Shown in pieces: positions 8,311-17,763 of a stretch of DNA of 46,191 nt (within the stretch, counting starts at the first letter, position 1; every line of letters starts with the position of its first letter). The translations under genes were made by a program, and so were the position numbers. The stretch covers positions 1 to 46,191 of the forward strand of contig CALFBP010000020.1 of NCBI GenBank assembly GCA_937951625.1, in the 5' to 3' direction. The DNA comes from an uncultured Thermoguttaceae bacterium (GTDB taxonomy: Bacteria; Planctomycetota; Planctomycetia; Pirellulales; Thermoguttaceae). The notes below the pieces were generated by a model, which searched no databases, was not told where the DNA came from, and saw only the letters and a program-made list of their open reading frames with translations.

Positions 8311-8850
8311 CAATTAAGGCGTTGGACAACCTCTGATCGGACTTTTGCAAAAATGTCGACTGGCATTCAAAAGATGAAGACGCTGGGGGCTAATGTCGGC
8401 GAGGCCTCCCAAGACCAAATGGTGTTGCTCCGCCAAACCGTCGATTGGGTCTGCGAGCGGAAATCCCCGGCGCTTTCAGGTTCGATCAAGTATTTCAGCC
8501 GCGGCGAGAACCTCAGAGCACATCCACGCGAAGCAACAAAAGCGGGCGCGGCCACGGGTCTTTGAGGGCGACCTGAAATGCGATCGAGAGTTGGAAAGGA
8601 AAGGCAGGGGGTGGCGGGCGGAGATGGGGCCACGTCGGATTTCACCACGTCGGCGTTCGCCGCCTCGGCCCCTTGCGCACGAGGTTCGGGCCAAAAACGG
8701 CGACCATCGAGGAAACAAGGGGGCGGGATGGCCCGGGGTGCTTACCCACCCGGGGCCATCCAGCGGCGGGCATCCAAGGTATCGCCGTGGCGACGCGCTG
8801 GACGCCGTTGGAGCATCACCCCACCGAGCCCGTAGCAGCCCTTGGATCAC
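8311..8850. other. Intergenic region without convincing genes
   Basis: Several short open frames exist, such as a 70-codon one at 8353-8565 on the plus strand, but none has an SD, family resemblance or consistent codon use. Apart from the hairpin at 8727-8760 nothing definite is seen. Confidence 0.5.
8727..8760. repeat. Long hairpin / inverted repeat (REP-like or terminator)
   Basis: Arms 8727-8740 (GATGGCCCGGGGTG) and 8747-8760 (CACCCGGGGCCATC) pair over 14 bp with one mismatch around a 6-nt loop. It lies ~90 nt beyond the stop of the Spy-like gene (minus strand). There is only a weak T-containing stretch after it, so it may be a REP-like element rather than a classical terminator. Confidence 0.55.
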
Positions 8851-9420
8851 TCATTGGTCCTTCTTCTTTTCTTTCTTCTTTTCTCTGTTTTCGCCCTTCT
8901 TTTCTCCCTTCTTGCCCATGCCGAGCTTCTGTTGAAGCTGCTCACGTTGCTCGGGAGTCAAGACCTGCATGACCTGTTTCAGGGTCGCGCCGACCAGTTC
9001 TCGAAGTTCCTTGCCGAGAGGCTCCAACTGTTGCTTTTGTTCATCGGTGAGCTTCAGGGCCTCCTCCAATTTCTGGTAGGCCTCGCGGCTCATCGCGCCG
9101 GCTTGTTTCAGTTCCTCCAGTTTTTCCTGGCCGATGCGGCGCTGTTCCTCGGTCAAAAGATCGCCGATGCGATCTTGGATCGCCTGCCTCTTGGCTTCGA
9201 AGTCGTCGCGGATGCCAGCGAGTTTTTCCTGTTGTTCCTGATTAAGGTCCAGACTTTCGACGGCGGCTTTGATGCGGTCGATCCGCAGCATTGTCTCGGC
9301 GATGGGATTGAGCTTCGGTCCCTTGTGTTTTTCCTTCGGTCGGCCCTCGTCCGCCGCCACGGCCAACGCGGCAAACAACAGGATCCCGGAAACTGCTCCC
9401 GCAAGTGTCGCACGCTTCAT
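8851..9420 (-). CDS. Spy/CpxP-like periplasmic LTxxQ-repeat protein
   Basis: 189 residues. Residues 1-22 form a signal peptide (hydrophobic core GAVSGILLFAALAVAA), so the protein is exported. The mature part is entirely helical and charged, with repeated LTxxQ-type motifs: LNQEQQEKL, LTEEQRRIG, LTDEQKQQL and LTPEQREQL. Such repeats occur in Spy/CpxP-like periplasmic chaperones or metal- and envelope-stress sensors. It ends in a Lys/Glu run (KKGEKKGENREKKKEKKK). The SD GAGGAG stands ~8 nt before the ATG. It is monocistronic, with long spacers on both sides. The family is assigned from motif only, and its function in planctomycetes is unknown. Confidence 0.72.
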   Translation of the reverse strand: MKRATLAGAVSGILLFAALAVAADEGRPKEKHKGPKLNPIAETMLRIDRIKAAVESLDLNQEQQEKLAGIRDDFEAKRQAIQDRIGDLLTEEQRRIGQEKLEELKQAGAMSREAYQKLEEALKLTDEQKQQLEPLGKELRELVGATLKQVMQVLTPEQREQLQQKLGMGKKGEKKGENREKKKEKKKDQ

Positions 9421-10134
9421 TCGAACATCTCCTCAAAAAACCTGGAAAAAACGGTCCACCGCGCCGTCCGCCCCAACGGAGCGTTCGCCTCGGCGCGGCG
9501 CCGCTATCCGAGCTAATTTACGAAGTAGAGCGTAGTATCGTCCCCCAGGCGGCCCCAAGTCCAGAGGGCTCGCCTCGCCGTATCAAGCCTTTCGGAAAGC
9601 GGAAGGGCAAGACGGCCGCACAAGGGGACCAAAGTGCGACATTCGAAACAAACGGTATACGCGGTATTTCAGCCTGTCAATTCCCACCCATGGCGGAACT
9701 CGCGGACCATGGAGCGGTTGGCCGCGGGAGGTCGGCGAGTTTCATGGCGGCCGCGTACCATACTTGACGTCTGCCGCCCAGCCGCAACGAGACCGCGCTC
9801 CAATTGGCCAACGATTTATGCATCGAGACGCTATTGCCATACCTTCTAGCCGCGATCGTCTCAATCCAGGTTAGAACCCTTTTACCTGGCGGCCGTCGAG
9901 AACACGGGTAATTCAGGGTGCCGTAAGCCGGGCCAGTACTTTCACCCGGCGACGTTAAAGGACACGCAACGAGCGGGCGTAGGGGGGGATTGTCCTTCGG
10001 TCGCGCGTCTGGGGCAAGATATTCGCCGGGTTTGCGGTTCACTGGCTGCGAGGTTCTCGGAAGCGACTTGTCGAAGAATCGTAACTTTTTGCGAACACGG
10101 ATGTTAGGAAATCGCAAAGGGTATCGGATTCGTA
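9421..10134. other. Divergent intergenic region, nothing recognised
   Basis: About 700 bp between the Spy-like gene (minus) and the RND transporter (plus). Open frames here are short and have no recognisable product. No riboswitch, tRNA or repeat was recognised. Confidence 0.5.
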
Positions 10135-10163
10135 TTGTGGGGATTGGCGGGGGCCGTTACAAT
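10135..10163 (+). promoter_or_regulatory. Promoter of the RND transporter gene
   Basis: TTGTGG (10135-10140) and TACAAT (10158-10163) spaced by 17 bp, a good -10. The start point would be near 10170, supporting translation from the ATG at 10195 rather than from the TTG at 10135. Confidence 0.5.
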
Positions 10164-10194
10164 CTGCGTTCCGCTTACCCTAGGATCAGCCGAT

Positions 10195-13068
10195 ATGTCC
10201 GCGGAAAGGAATCCGCAGAACGAACGTTCCATTCTCGCCCGATTGCTCGTCGTCGTGGCTCGTGGGGCGATCCGCTATCCGCGACTGACGCTGGCCATCG
10301 GGGTCGTCTTGGCCGTCGCCTCGATTCTTTATGCCGCGACACGGATGCGCTACCACACCAGTCGGGCGGCCTTGATCAGCAGCCGTTCCGCGTTCCACCA
10401 GCGGTGGTTGGAATACACGAAGGAATTCGGCGAGGCCGAGGACGTGGTGATCGTCGTCGAGGGCAAGGGCCGCGAGGCGATTGCGCCAGTCGTCCGGGAA
10501 CTCGCGGATCGCGTGGGCCGTGAAAAGAGGTTTTTCTATTCGCTGTTCCACGATGCCTTGGATTTGACACCGCTCCGCGCTAAGGGGCTTCATTATCTGC
10601 CGTTGGCGTCGGTGGAGGCGATCGACCGCATGGTGGATGACATCTCGCCGGTGCTTCAAGGCGATTGGTCCCTTTTGAGCCCGACCGCAATGGCCGGAGC
10701 GTTGGCCTCGGGCTTGTCGCGGATGTCGGCGTCCGAGGGCGCGTTTTCCGCGGCGGCAGCCGAGGAAATGGCGGCCGGCGTGCAGCGCGGGTTGGGACCG
10801 TTGTGCGATTTGTTGAGCGCGGCCTTCGATCCGAGCGGGCAATATCGCTCCCCCTGGCCTGAGTTGCCCGGCCCGCCTCCGGCCGCAGCCGTTTCGCCTT
10901 CCCCAGGGTTGCACCCCGCCAGCGACCGGTTCGGCTTCGTGCTTCTCAAGCTCCATGAGGACAAGTCGGCAAGTTTTGCCAAGAACGCGGAGGCGATTGC
11001 GCTGTTGCGGAGGATCATCGGCGAGGCAAGGGCGCGGCACCCGGAGGTGAACATCGGCCTGACCGGTCTGCCGATCATGGAACACGATGAGATGCAATCG
11101 AGCCAAAACTCGACCATCGTCTCCGGCGTGCTGGAAGCGGCTGGTTTGGTGCTGGTGCTCGTGGCCGGTTTTGGGGGGCTGCGGCATTCGCTGTTGGCGA
11201 TGACCTCGCTGGCCTTCGGGATGGTCTGGTCGTTCGGCTACGTGGCCTTGACCATCGGGCATTTGAACATTCTCAGCAGCGCGTTCGGGGCGATTCTGAT
11301 CGGGCTGGGGACGAATTACGGCATCTATTCCATTGCCCGATACCTTTACCTCCGCGCCCGGCGTCTCCGCACTGACGAAGCCTTGGAGGATACGGCGGCG
11401 ACGGTCGCCCCGGGGATCACGGTCGGGGCGGCGACCACGGCGATCGCGTTTTTTGTCGCAGGGTTCACGGAGTTTCCAGGCGTGGCGGAACTGGGCGTGG
11501 TCGCCGGTGGCGGCATCCTCCTGTGCTGGCTGGCGGCCATTACGATGCTGCCCGCCCTCGTGCATCTGATCGATCGCCAAGCGTCGCAGCGCCCCGTTCC
11601 GGTCCCCCTCGATTTCCATCTATGGATCCGCCCGTTGGTGGCTAGACCGCGGCGGGTGATCGCCATGGGCGTGGCGATCACGGCGTTGTTGGGTCTAGGC
11701 ATCACGCGTCTTTGGTACGACCATAACCTGCTGCATCTCCAGCCTGCCGGTTTGGAATGCGTCCAATGGGAAGAACGCTTGCTTGCGGAAATGAACCAGG
11801 GGGCGTGGTACGCAGTCTCCATGGCAGACAGCCCCGACGAAGTGGCCGCGCGTAAGGCCGCCTTCCTCCGCTTGCCGACGGTGGATCGCGTGGACGAGAT
11901 CGTTTCGCTGTTGCCGATGGACGGGGATCGGAAACTGCCTCTGATCCGCCGCATTGCTGAGCGGCTTCGCGACTTGCCCGACCACCCGCCCCGAATCGCC
12001 ATTCCTCGTCAGGAGCAACTTTTGGGAATGCTTTATCGGCTTCGGGTAGTGTTGTCGGGATGGCCCATGGCGGTGGGCCTGTCGCGCGAGCTGGCGGCGC
12101 TTGAAGAAACCATTGGACAGATGACCCCGGCCGACTATTACGCGAGGCTTTCCGGATACCTCGACCGCGCGGCCCAAGAGCTCCTCGATCGCCTTCACGC
12201 ACTTCGCGCCGCTGCCCACCCCATGCCTCCCGATTGGAACGATCTACCCGCCGGGCTGGTCGATCGGTTCGTGGGCCGTAGCGGCAAGCTCTTGCTTCGG
12301 GTTTATGGCAAGGGCAGCCTCTGGGACATGGACGCCATGGCGAGGTTCGTCGCCGACGTGCGAAGCGTGGACCCCAACGCGACCGGCAATCCCATGCAGG
12401 TCTACGAAGCCTCCCGGCAGATGAAGCGGAGCTACGAACAGGCCGCGCTCTACGCGATCTTGATCATCGTTCCGCTGGTCTTTCTCGACTTTCGCCGCCC
12501 GCGCGACGCATTCCTGGCCGTCCTCCCGTTGGGGCTGGGGATGTTCCAGTTGTTCGGATTGATGGGGCTGCTCAACGTGCCGCTGAATGCCGCGAACATC
12601 ATCGCCCTGCCGTTGATGCTCGGCATGGCGATCGACAACGGCGTCCACATCATGCACGATTTTCACGGCCAACGCGGCCCCTACCGCATGAGCCATGCGA
12701 CGGCGATCGCCGTGGTGCTCGATTCCGTCACCACCATGGTGGGTTTTGCCGTGCTGATGGTGGCCGACCATCGCGGGCTGCAAGGCTTGGGCCGCGTCAT
12801 GACCATCGGCATGGCCTGCTGCCTGTTTTCCTCGCTCATCATTCTGCCAGCGATCCTCGTCCTGCTCACGCAAAACCGGGAAGAGCGAACCAAATCGCTT
12901 TCCGTTAGCGAACTCCGCTCGGACGAAGACGAATCCGAGGAAACGCAGACTTCGCCGCAACCCTTGGTTCCCGAAATCGCTGCTCGGGCGTCAGGCCAAA
13001 GGTCTCGGCCGTCCATCGCCGCGTCGCAAACGCCATCCGAACGTCCGGCCATCCGCCGCGCGGCGTGA
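10195..13068 (+). CDS. HpnN-like RND superfamily (MMPL) transporter
   Basis: 957 residues from the ATG at 10195, which has AGGA ~10 nt upstream and lies after the promoter. The layout is the duplicated RND form: one TM helix (LTLAIGVVLAVASILYA), a large periplasmic loop of ~280 residues, five further TM helices, then a second TM helix, a second loop and another five-helix bundle ending in CLFSSLIILPAILVLL. The second bundle has the conserved LMLGMAIDNGVHIMHDF segment, with Asp typical of proton relay. Size and loops resemble the hopanoid-associated HpnN group, which moves lipids to the outer membrane. The last ~75 residues are a hydrophilic, probably disordered tail. No hopanoid genes are visible nearby, so the substrate is unknown. 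Confidence 0.8.
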   Translation: MSAERNPQNERSILARLLVVVARGAIRYPRLTLAIGVVLAVASILYAATRMRYHTSRAALISSRSAFHQRWLEYTKEFGEAEDVVIVVEGKGREAIAPVVRELADRVGREKRFFYSLFHDALDLTPLRAKGLHYLPLASVEAIDRMVDDISPVLQGDWSLLSPTAMAGALASGLSRMSASEGAFSAAAAEEMAAGVQRGLGPLCDLLSAAFDPSGQYRSPWPELPGPPPAAAVSPSPGLHPASDRFGFVLLKLHEDKSASFAKNAEAIALLRRIIGEARARHPEVNIGLTGLPIMEHDEMQSSQNSTIVSGVLEAAGLVLVLVAGFGGLRHSLLAMTSLAFGMVWSFGYVALTIGHLNILSSAFGAILIGLGTNYGIYSIARYLYLRARRLRTDEALEDTAATVAPGITVGAATTAIAFFVAGFTEFPGVAELGVVAGGGILLCWLAAITMLPALVHLIDRQASQRPVPVPLDFHLWIRPLVARPRRVIAMGVAITALLGLGITRLWYDHNLLHLQPAGLECVQWEERLLAEMNQGAWYAVSMADSPDEVAARKAAFLRLPTVDRVDEIVSLLPMDGDRKLPLIRRIAERLRDLPDHPPRIAIPRQEQLLGMLYRLRVVLSGWPMAVGLSRELAALEETIGQMTPADYYARLSGYLDRAAQELLDRLHALRAAAHPMPPDWNDLPAGLVDRFVGRSGKLLLRVYGKGSLWDMDAMARFVADVRSVDPNATGNPMQVYEASRQMKRSYEQAALYAILIIVPLVFLDFRRPRDAFLAVLPLGLGMFQLFGLMGLLNVPLNAANIIALPLMLGMAIDNGVHIMHDFHGQRGPYRMSHATAIAVVLDSVTTMVGFAVLMVADHRGLQGLGRVMTIGMACCLFSSLIILPAILVLLTQNREERTKSLSVSELRSDEDESEETQTSPQPLVPEIAARASGQRSRPSIAASQTPSERPAIRRAA

Positions 13069-13145
13069 GTCGCAATCGAAGCGTTTCCGAGCGGGACGAG
13101 CCTGGGGCCAAAGCACGCAGGCCGCGGTCCCCGGTTGCCATCGCT

Positions 13146-14096
13146 CTAAAGGCCCTCAGTGCTCTTGCCGGCATGGGCAAGGTTGCGAAGAATCTGCTGC
13201 GCGACCTTGTGGACGTCCATATCCACGGCCACTTCCATGTTGTGCCGCCAGGCAGGAACACGTCGCCGATCGAAAACCGTGGCGCCCATCGTGAGTTCGC
13301 CACGGACCTCCACGTCGCCCGCCATCTCTTGCGTCACGAACAGCTCGGGATTGGTCACTGCAACCAACGTGATGGAATCGTGGACATGGATACCCTCCAG
13401 TGCCGACTCCTGGCGGAAGGCTCGGAACGCGGGCGGGAGAATTTTCCGCACGAGTCGTCCCACGCGGGTTGTTTCCTCGGGCAACTGGCTGAGCACATCG
13501 AAGCCGAGGACCAGCCGATTGGTGACGTCCAAGGGGACAAGGGTCTTGGTGGTTCGGGAACGGAAGACGGCTCGGGCCGAAAGGGGATCACAGAAGATGT
13601 TGAACTCTGCTGCTGGCGTGACGTTGCCCGGCCCAGCCACGGTGCCTCCCATCATCACGATCCGACCCACCAGCGAGGGCAACTCTGGGTCGCGATGGAA
13701 TGCCCGGGCGATGTTGGTCAGCGGCCCCAGAGCCACGATGGTCACTTCCTCGGGCGCTGCGCGGATTTCGTCGCAGATGATTTTTTCCGAAGGGTGCGGC
13801 GCCAACAGTTCTGCCACTTCCAGACCGGCGTCGCCGAGTCCATCCACTCCGAACAGGTGGCGACTGTCTACCGGCAATCCTTGATCAGGCTCTGACGCAG
13901 CGCCAAGTCGCGGCAGGCGGGGAGGGTCGAGCTGCTCCACGATGGCCCGCACATTTCGGGTCGCCAGTTGCGGTGAGACATTCCCGCCCACCGCGGTCAC
14001 TGCCACCACCTCCAGCCGCGGATCGAACAGCGCCATGCACAGGGCGAGGGCATCGTCGATGCCTGGATCCACGTCGAGAATCACTTTTTTCGCCAT
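13146..14096 (-). CDS. Inosine-uridine-preferring nucleoside hydrolase (IUNH family)
   Basis: 316 residues. These enzymes cleave the N-glycosidic bond of ribonucleosides using a bound Ca2+. The N-terminal signature DVDPGIDDA supplies Asp8/Asp10/Asp14/Asp15, and Asp240 in HVHDSITL matches the C-terminal Ca2+ ligand. The middle blocks VALGPLTNIA and MMGGTVAGPGN with EFNIFCDP are typical of the family. The length is normal. It is convergent with the RND gene (77-nt gap) and followed on its 5' side by a ~255-bp spacer to trpD, which is divergent. It is probably a cytoplasmic salvage enzyme; base specificity cannot be told. Confidence 0.9.
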   Translation of the reverse strand: MAKKVILDVDPGIDDALALCMALFDPRLEVVAVTAVGGNVSPQLATRNVRAIVEQLDPPRLPRLGAASEPDQGLPVDSRHLFGVDGLGDAGLEVAELLAPHPSEKIICDEIRAAPEEVTIVALGPLTNIARAFHRDPELPSLVGRIVMMGGTVAGPGNVTPAAEFNIFCDPLSARAVFRSRTTKTLVPLDVTNRLVLGFDVLSQLPEETTRVGRLVRKILPPAFRAFRQESALEGIHVHDSITLVAVTNPELFVTQEMAGDVEVRGELTMGATVFDRRRVPAWRHNMEVAVDMDVHKVAQQILRNLAHAGKSTEGL

Positions 14097-14352
14097 TCCA
14101 CCCTCGCCTCGATGCTAGGGGGGTAATCGATTCGCGCCGCGTCCCAGCGACGCAACCCGCCACCGACCGTGGCGTCCGCAAAGCTCGCTGCCAATCCCCT
14201 GGCCTTTGACGCGGTCCAGGATTGTTCGCAAGCCAGCGCCACGCTATCCTAGGGGAATCCATCCCACCTGACAAGCCACTGCTCGTCTCGGTCGGTGCAT
14301 TCACCCGAGCATAAAACCTTACCTCCCATTGGAGCGATAACAGTTACCCCCC

Positions 14353-15393
14353 ATGGATGCCCTCGCGCCAGAATCAGTGATTGATTGCGTGGAGTCGGGC
14401 CGGGACCTCGCGATGGAGCAAATGCGAGGCGCCGTGGATGCCGTCATGCAGGGCCGATTCAGCGATGCCCAAATCGAGCGATTTCTGCTGGCCCTGCGTC
14501 GCAAAGGGGAAACCGTGGCCGAGGTGGCAGGCGCAGCGGCCGCGATGCGGATGCACGCCACGCCGATCCGCTCCAAGCGAACCGGTATTTTGGACACCTG
14601 CGGCACAGGCGGCGACGGATCGAAAACCGTCAACATCAGCACGGCCGCCGCGTTGGTAGCCGCCGCGGCCGGCGCGACGGTCGCCAAACACGGCAATCGC
14701 GGCGTGACCAGCCGAAGTGGCTCGGCCGACGTGCTAGCTGCCTTGGGCGTCAACATCGAGGCCGGTCCGGATTGCGTCCAGCGGTGCCTCGACGAATTGG
14801 GTATCGGCTTTTGCTATGCCCCTCTGCTTCACCCGGCCATGCGCCGAGTCGCCGAAGTGCGGCGACGGTTGGGCGTGCCGACGATCTTCAATCTCCTCGG
14901 GCCCCTGGCCAACCCAGCGCAGGCCAGCTTCCAGTTGATCGGGGTGGGTCGGGCTGAACTGCGGCCGTTGTTGGCCGAGGCCTTGGCGATGCTCGGCACG
15001 CAACGTGCCGCCATTGTTCACAGCGACGACGGAATGGACGAAGTGAGCCTCGGCGCCGTCACGCGTCTGACACTCGTTGCCGAGGGGCGCCTGACCGAAC
15101 GAATCCTCTCGCCCGAAGAACTGGGGTTGCCTCGGTGGCCCCGCGACGAACTGATCGTCGAAGGCCCAGAGGAAAGCGCGGCGGCAATCCGCGGAGTGCT
15201 CGATGGACAGCCTGGGGCGGCGCGAGACGTCATTGTGGCCAACGCGGCTGTTGCCCTGTGGGTGGCAGGCCGAGTGACAGCCCCGTCGACTGGGGTCTTT
15301 GTCGCCACCCAGGCCATCGACAGCGGCGCTGCGGCAGCACTGCTTGCCCGGTTAATCCAATTTACCAACCAGACGCCCGGTCAGCCTCGCTAA
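14353..15393 (+). CDS. trpD: Anthranilate phosphoribosyltransferase
   Basis: 346 residues, full length. TrpD transfers phosphoribose from PRPP to anthranilate, the second step of tryptophan synthesis. Diagnostic motifs are CGTGGDGSKTVNIST (residues 83-97, PRPP loop), KHGNR (112-116), SGSADVL (122-128) and HSDDGMDEVS (the Mg-binding acidic pair). No other trp gene is in the window, so the pathway is dispersed, as is common in planctomycetes. No clear SD precedes the ATG; a GGAG lies 17 nt upstream, too far to be convincing. Confidence 0.95.
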   Translation: MDALAPESVIDCVESGRDLAMEQMRGAVDAVMQGRFSDAQIERFLLALRRKGETVAEVAGAAAAMRMHATPIRSKRTGILDTCGTGGDGSKTVNISTAAALVAAAAGATVAKHGNRGVTSRSGSADVLAALGVNIEAGPDCVQRCLDELGIGFCYAPLLHPAMRRVAEVRRRLGVPTIFNLLGPLANPAQASFQLIGVGRAELRPLLAEALAMLGTQRAAIVHSDDGMDEVSLGAVTRLTLVAEGRLTERILSPEELGLPRWPRDELIVEGPEESAAAIRGVLDGQPGAARDVIVANAAVALWVAGRVTAPSTGVFVATQAIDSGAAAALLARLIQFTNQTPGQPR

Positions 15394-15537
15394 GGCCCCC
15401 CGCGACACGCCAGGCTGAATTCAGCGCCTTTGGTGGGCGATTAGAAGGAAGCAATCGGCGACCACGTTAACAGGAAAGTGAATCCAATCTAGGACTGGAA
15501 CAATAACCCCCCCATGATGGGTATAACGCTTCGGGGG

Positions 15538-15566
15538 TTGACCGACGCATCAAAGGTTGTTATGTT
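15538..15566 (+). promoter_or_regulatory. Promoter of the etfBA-acyl-CoA dehydrogenase cluster
   Basis: TTGACC (15538-15543) and TATGTT (15561-15566) with a 17-bp spacer. The transcript would start near 15573, ~33 nt before the GTG start of etfB. Confidence 0.5.
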
Positions 15567-15605
15567 TCCCGGTTTTACCAAGCACGCGATCGGAGTGTCT
15601 AGGAA

Positions 15606-16520
15606 GTGCCCTACGATAGCATTGTCTGCGTGAAGCAGGTTCCGGACACGGCCAACATCACGGCCGAGGCCATGAAGGAGGACGGCACGGTCAACCGAGC
15701 CGCCTTGCCGGCGATTTTCAACCCGGAGGATTTGCGGGCCCTGGAGACAGCTTTGCAGGTTCGAGACGAGCATGGAGGCACCGTGACCGCGATCAGCATG
15801 GGGCCTCCGAAGGCTGCGGATGTCCTTCGCGATTGCCTCTACCGGGGGGCGGATCGCGCGATTCTGTTGACCGATCGTCGGGCCGCAGCCAGCGATACCT
15901 TGGCGACCAGCTATATTCTGGCCCAGGCCATTCAGACTATCGGGCGATACGATTTCGTCTTTTGTGGCCGCCAGGCGATCGACGGCGACACGGCCCAGGT
16001 TGGACCGCAACTGGCCGAGAAGCTCGGGATTCCGCAAGTGACCTATCTTGAGCAACTGGTGTCGCTTCGCGACGGCGTGGTTCAGATTCGCCGCAATACC
16101 GGGCATGGCTGGGAAATCGTCGAATCGCGGCTGCCTGTGTTGGTCACCGTGATCGAGTCGGCCAATCGGCCGCGGCCGCCCGCCGCCAAACGCGTCATGC
16201 GCTACAAGAAGGCCCGTGTGGAAGCCGAAATCACTGCCGACGTGCAACGCGAACACCCCGACTGGACCGAGGAGGATCGGCATACCGAAGTACAACAACG
16301 CATGGCGGCCCTGAAGCAAGCCGGTCTCCTGCTGGAGCAGTGGAGCCTCGATGACATCCATGCGGATCTCAACCGCTGCGGGTTGGCAGGCTCGCCCACG
16401 AAAGTTTTTCGCGTTCAGGCCATCGTGCTAACCAAGGAGGGCTACACAGAGATCCCGCCCACTGAGGAAGGCATCCATCGCCTGATCCATGAATTGGTGG
16501 TCGACCGCACGTTGGGATAA
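15606..16520 (+). CDS. etfB: Electron transfer flavoprotein beta subunit
   Basis: 304 residues from a GTG start with a close AGGA. EtfB binds AMP or FAD and docks acyl-CoA dehydrogenases. Family blocks seen are CVKQVPDTANI, NPEDLRALETAL, AISMGPPKA, RGADRAILLTDR, the FCGRQAIDGDTAQVGPQLAE nucleotide-binding segment, and YLEQLVSL. At 304 residues it is longer than the usual ~250-260; the C-terminal region (~200-280) has extra helices, as in the larger Etf type found in anaerobes. It is followed by etfA after 88 nt. Confidence 0.92.
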   Translation: MPYDSIVCVKQVPDTANITAEAMKEDGTVNRAALPAIFNPEDLRALETALQVRDEHGGTVTAISMGPPKAADVLRDCLYRGADRAILLTDRRAAASDTLATSYILAQAIQTIGRYDFVFCGRQAIDGDTAQVGPQLAEKLGIPQVTYLEQLVSLRDGVVQIRRNTGHGWEIVESRLPVLVTVIESANRPRPPAAKRVMRYKKARVEAEITADVQREHPDWTEEDRHTEVQQRMAALKQAGLLLEQWSLDDIHADLNRCGLAGSPTKVFRVQAIVLTKEGYTEIPPTEEGIHRLIHELVVDRTLG

Positions 16521-16608
16521 TGGGTCGTCCTCGCGGCTTGTGCACTGCGGGAGCCCCGGAACAGCACGAACAAGACAGAGCAACTCAGTTCAAGATTTTT
16601 GAAACCCC

Positions 16609-17637
16609 ATGATCGAAGTCAATCGTCAAGGCGAAGTCTGGGTGTTCGCCGAACAGGAGGACGGCTCCCTCCACGACGTCGTGTTGGAGCTTTGCGGCAA
16701 GGCCCGGGAGTTGGCCGATCGGCTGAACGTGAAGGTGGGCGCGGTGCTGGCCGGCCATGGCGTCCGCGGTCTGTCGGAGCGGTTGATCGCCCAAGGCGCT
16801 GACCGCGTTTATGTGGTGGATGATTCCAGGTTGAACCACTACCAGACGTCGCCTTATGCCCGGGTGTTGACTGAGCTGATCGAGAGGCACAAGCCGCAGA
16901 TTGTTATCTACGGGGCGACCGCGCTGGGCCGGGATTTGGCGCCCCGGGTGGCCTCGGCGATGCGGGCCGGGATGACCGCGGATTGTACGGACTTGGAGAT
17001 TAGCGACGTCACCGATCCACGGACCAAGACTGTTCACCACAATCTGCTGTTGCAGATTCGCCCGGCCTTCGGCGGCAACATCATCGCCACGATCGTCAAT
17101 TACGATCAGTGGCCGCAAATGGCCACGGTCCGCGAGGGCGTCATGCCGCTGAAGCCCGCCGATCCCAACCGCCGCGGCCAGGTCATCGACGAACAGGTGG
17201 AACTCGACGAAACCCTCTTCGCCGTCAAGCTGATTCAGCGTCATGTCGAGCCCCGCAAGGTGAACTTGAAGGGCGCGCGGGTGATCGTGGCTGGCGGAGG
17301 CGGGGTGGGGAGCAAGGAAAACTTCCGGCTCATCCACGAGCTGGCGGGGGCCATCGGCGGCGCCGTGGGCGCAAGCCGCGCCGCCGTCGATAGCGGCTTC
17401 ATCGGAAAGGAGCATCAGATCGGGCAGACCGGCACCACGGTCCGACCCGCACTCTACATCGCCGCGGGAATCAGCGGTGCGGTCCAACACCGCGCGGGCA
17501 TGGAGGAATCGGCCAAGATCATTGCCATCAACACCGATCCGGCCGCGCCGATCTTCTCCGTCGCGCATTACGGAATCGTGGGTGACCTCAAGAAGGTCAT
17601 CCCCATGATGATCAAGGCGCTCAAGCAGCGGCGTTAG
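16609..17637 (+). CDS. etfA: Electron transfer flavoprotein alpha subunit
   Basis: 342 residues. The C-terminal FAD-binding domain shows the signature GQTGTTVRPALYIAAGISGA followed by VQHRAGMEESAKIIAINTD, and RVIVAGGGGVGSKENF opens that domain. The N-terminal half is the usual alpha-subunit Rossmann-like domain. It pairs with EtfB to pass electrons from the downstream acyl-CoA dehydrogenase to a quinone reductase, not seen in this window. No strong SD is visible before the ATG. Confidence 0.94.
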   Translation: MIEVNRQGEVWVFAEQEDGSLHDVVLELCGKARELADRLNVKVGAVLAGHGVRGLSERLIAQGADRVYVVDDSRLNHYQTSPYARVLTELIERHKPQIVIYGATALGRDLAPRVASAMRAGMTADCTDLEISDVTDPRTKTVHHNLLLQIRPAFGGNIIATIVNYDQWPQMATVREGVMPLKPADPNRRGQVIDEQVELDETLFAVKLIQRHVEPRKVNLKGARVIVAGGGGVGSKENFRLIHELAGAIGGAVGASRAAVDSGFIGKEHQIGQTGTTVRPALYIAAGISGAVQHRAGMEESAKIIAINTDPAAPIFSVAHYGIVGDLKKVIPMMIKALKQRR

Positions 17638-17763
17638 GCAGACCAACCAAAGCGAACACTTGGTTTAGGCATTTGAAGAAAAACCGTTAGCCGCGGCGTC
17701 CGGCGTCTCCTTCGCCAGTCAGCGACCGGCGCCGCCAAACGACGCGTCAGACGCGAGGGTCTC

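Noticed and set aside
8353-8565. 70-codon plus-strand frame
   Set aside because: No SD, no family resemblance, not supported by neighbours.
9421-10134. Possible cobalamin riboswitch or tRNA in the long spacer
   Set aside because: No conserved box or cloverleaf could be seen by eye.
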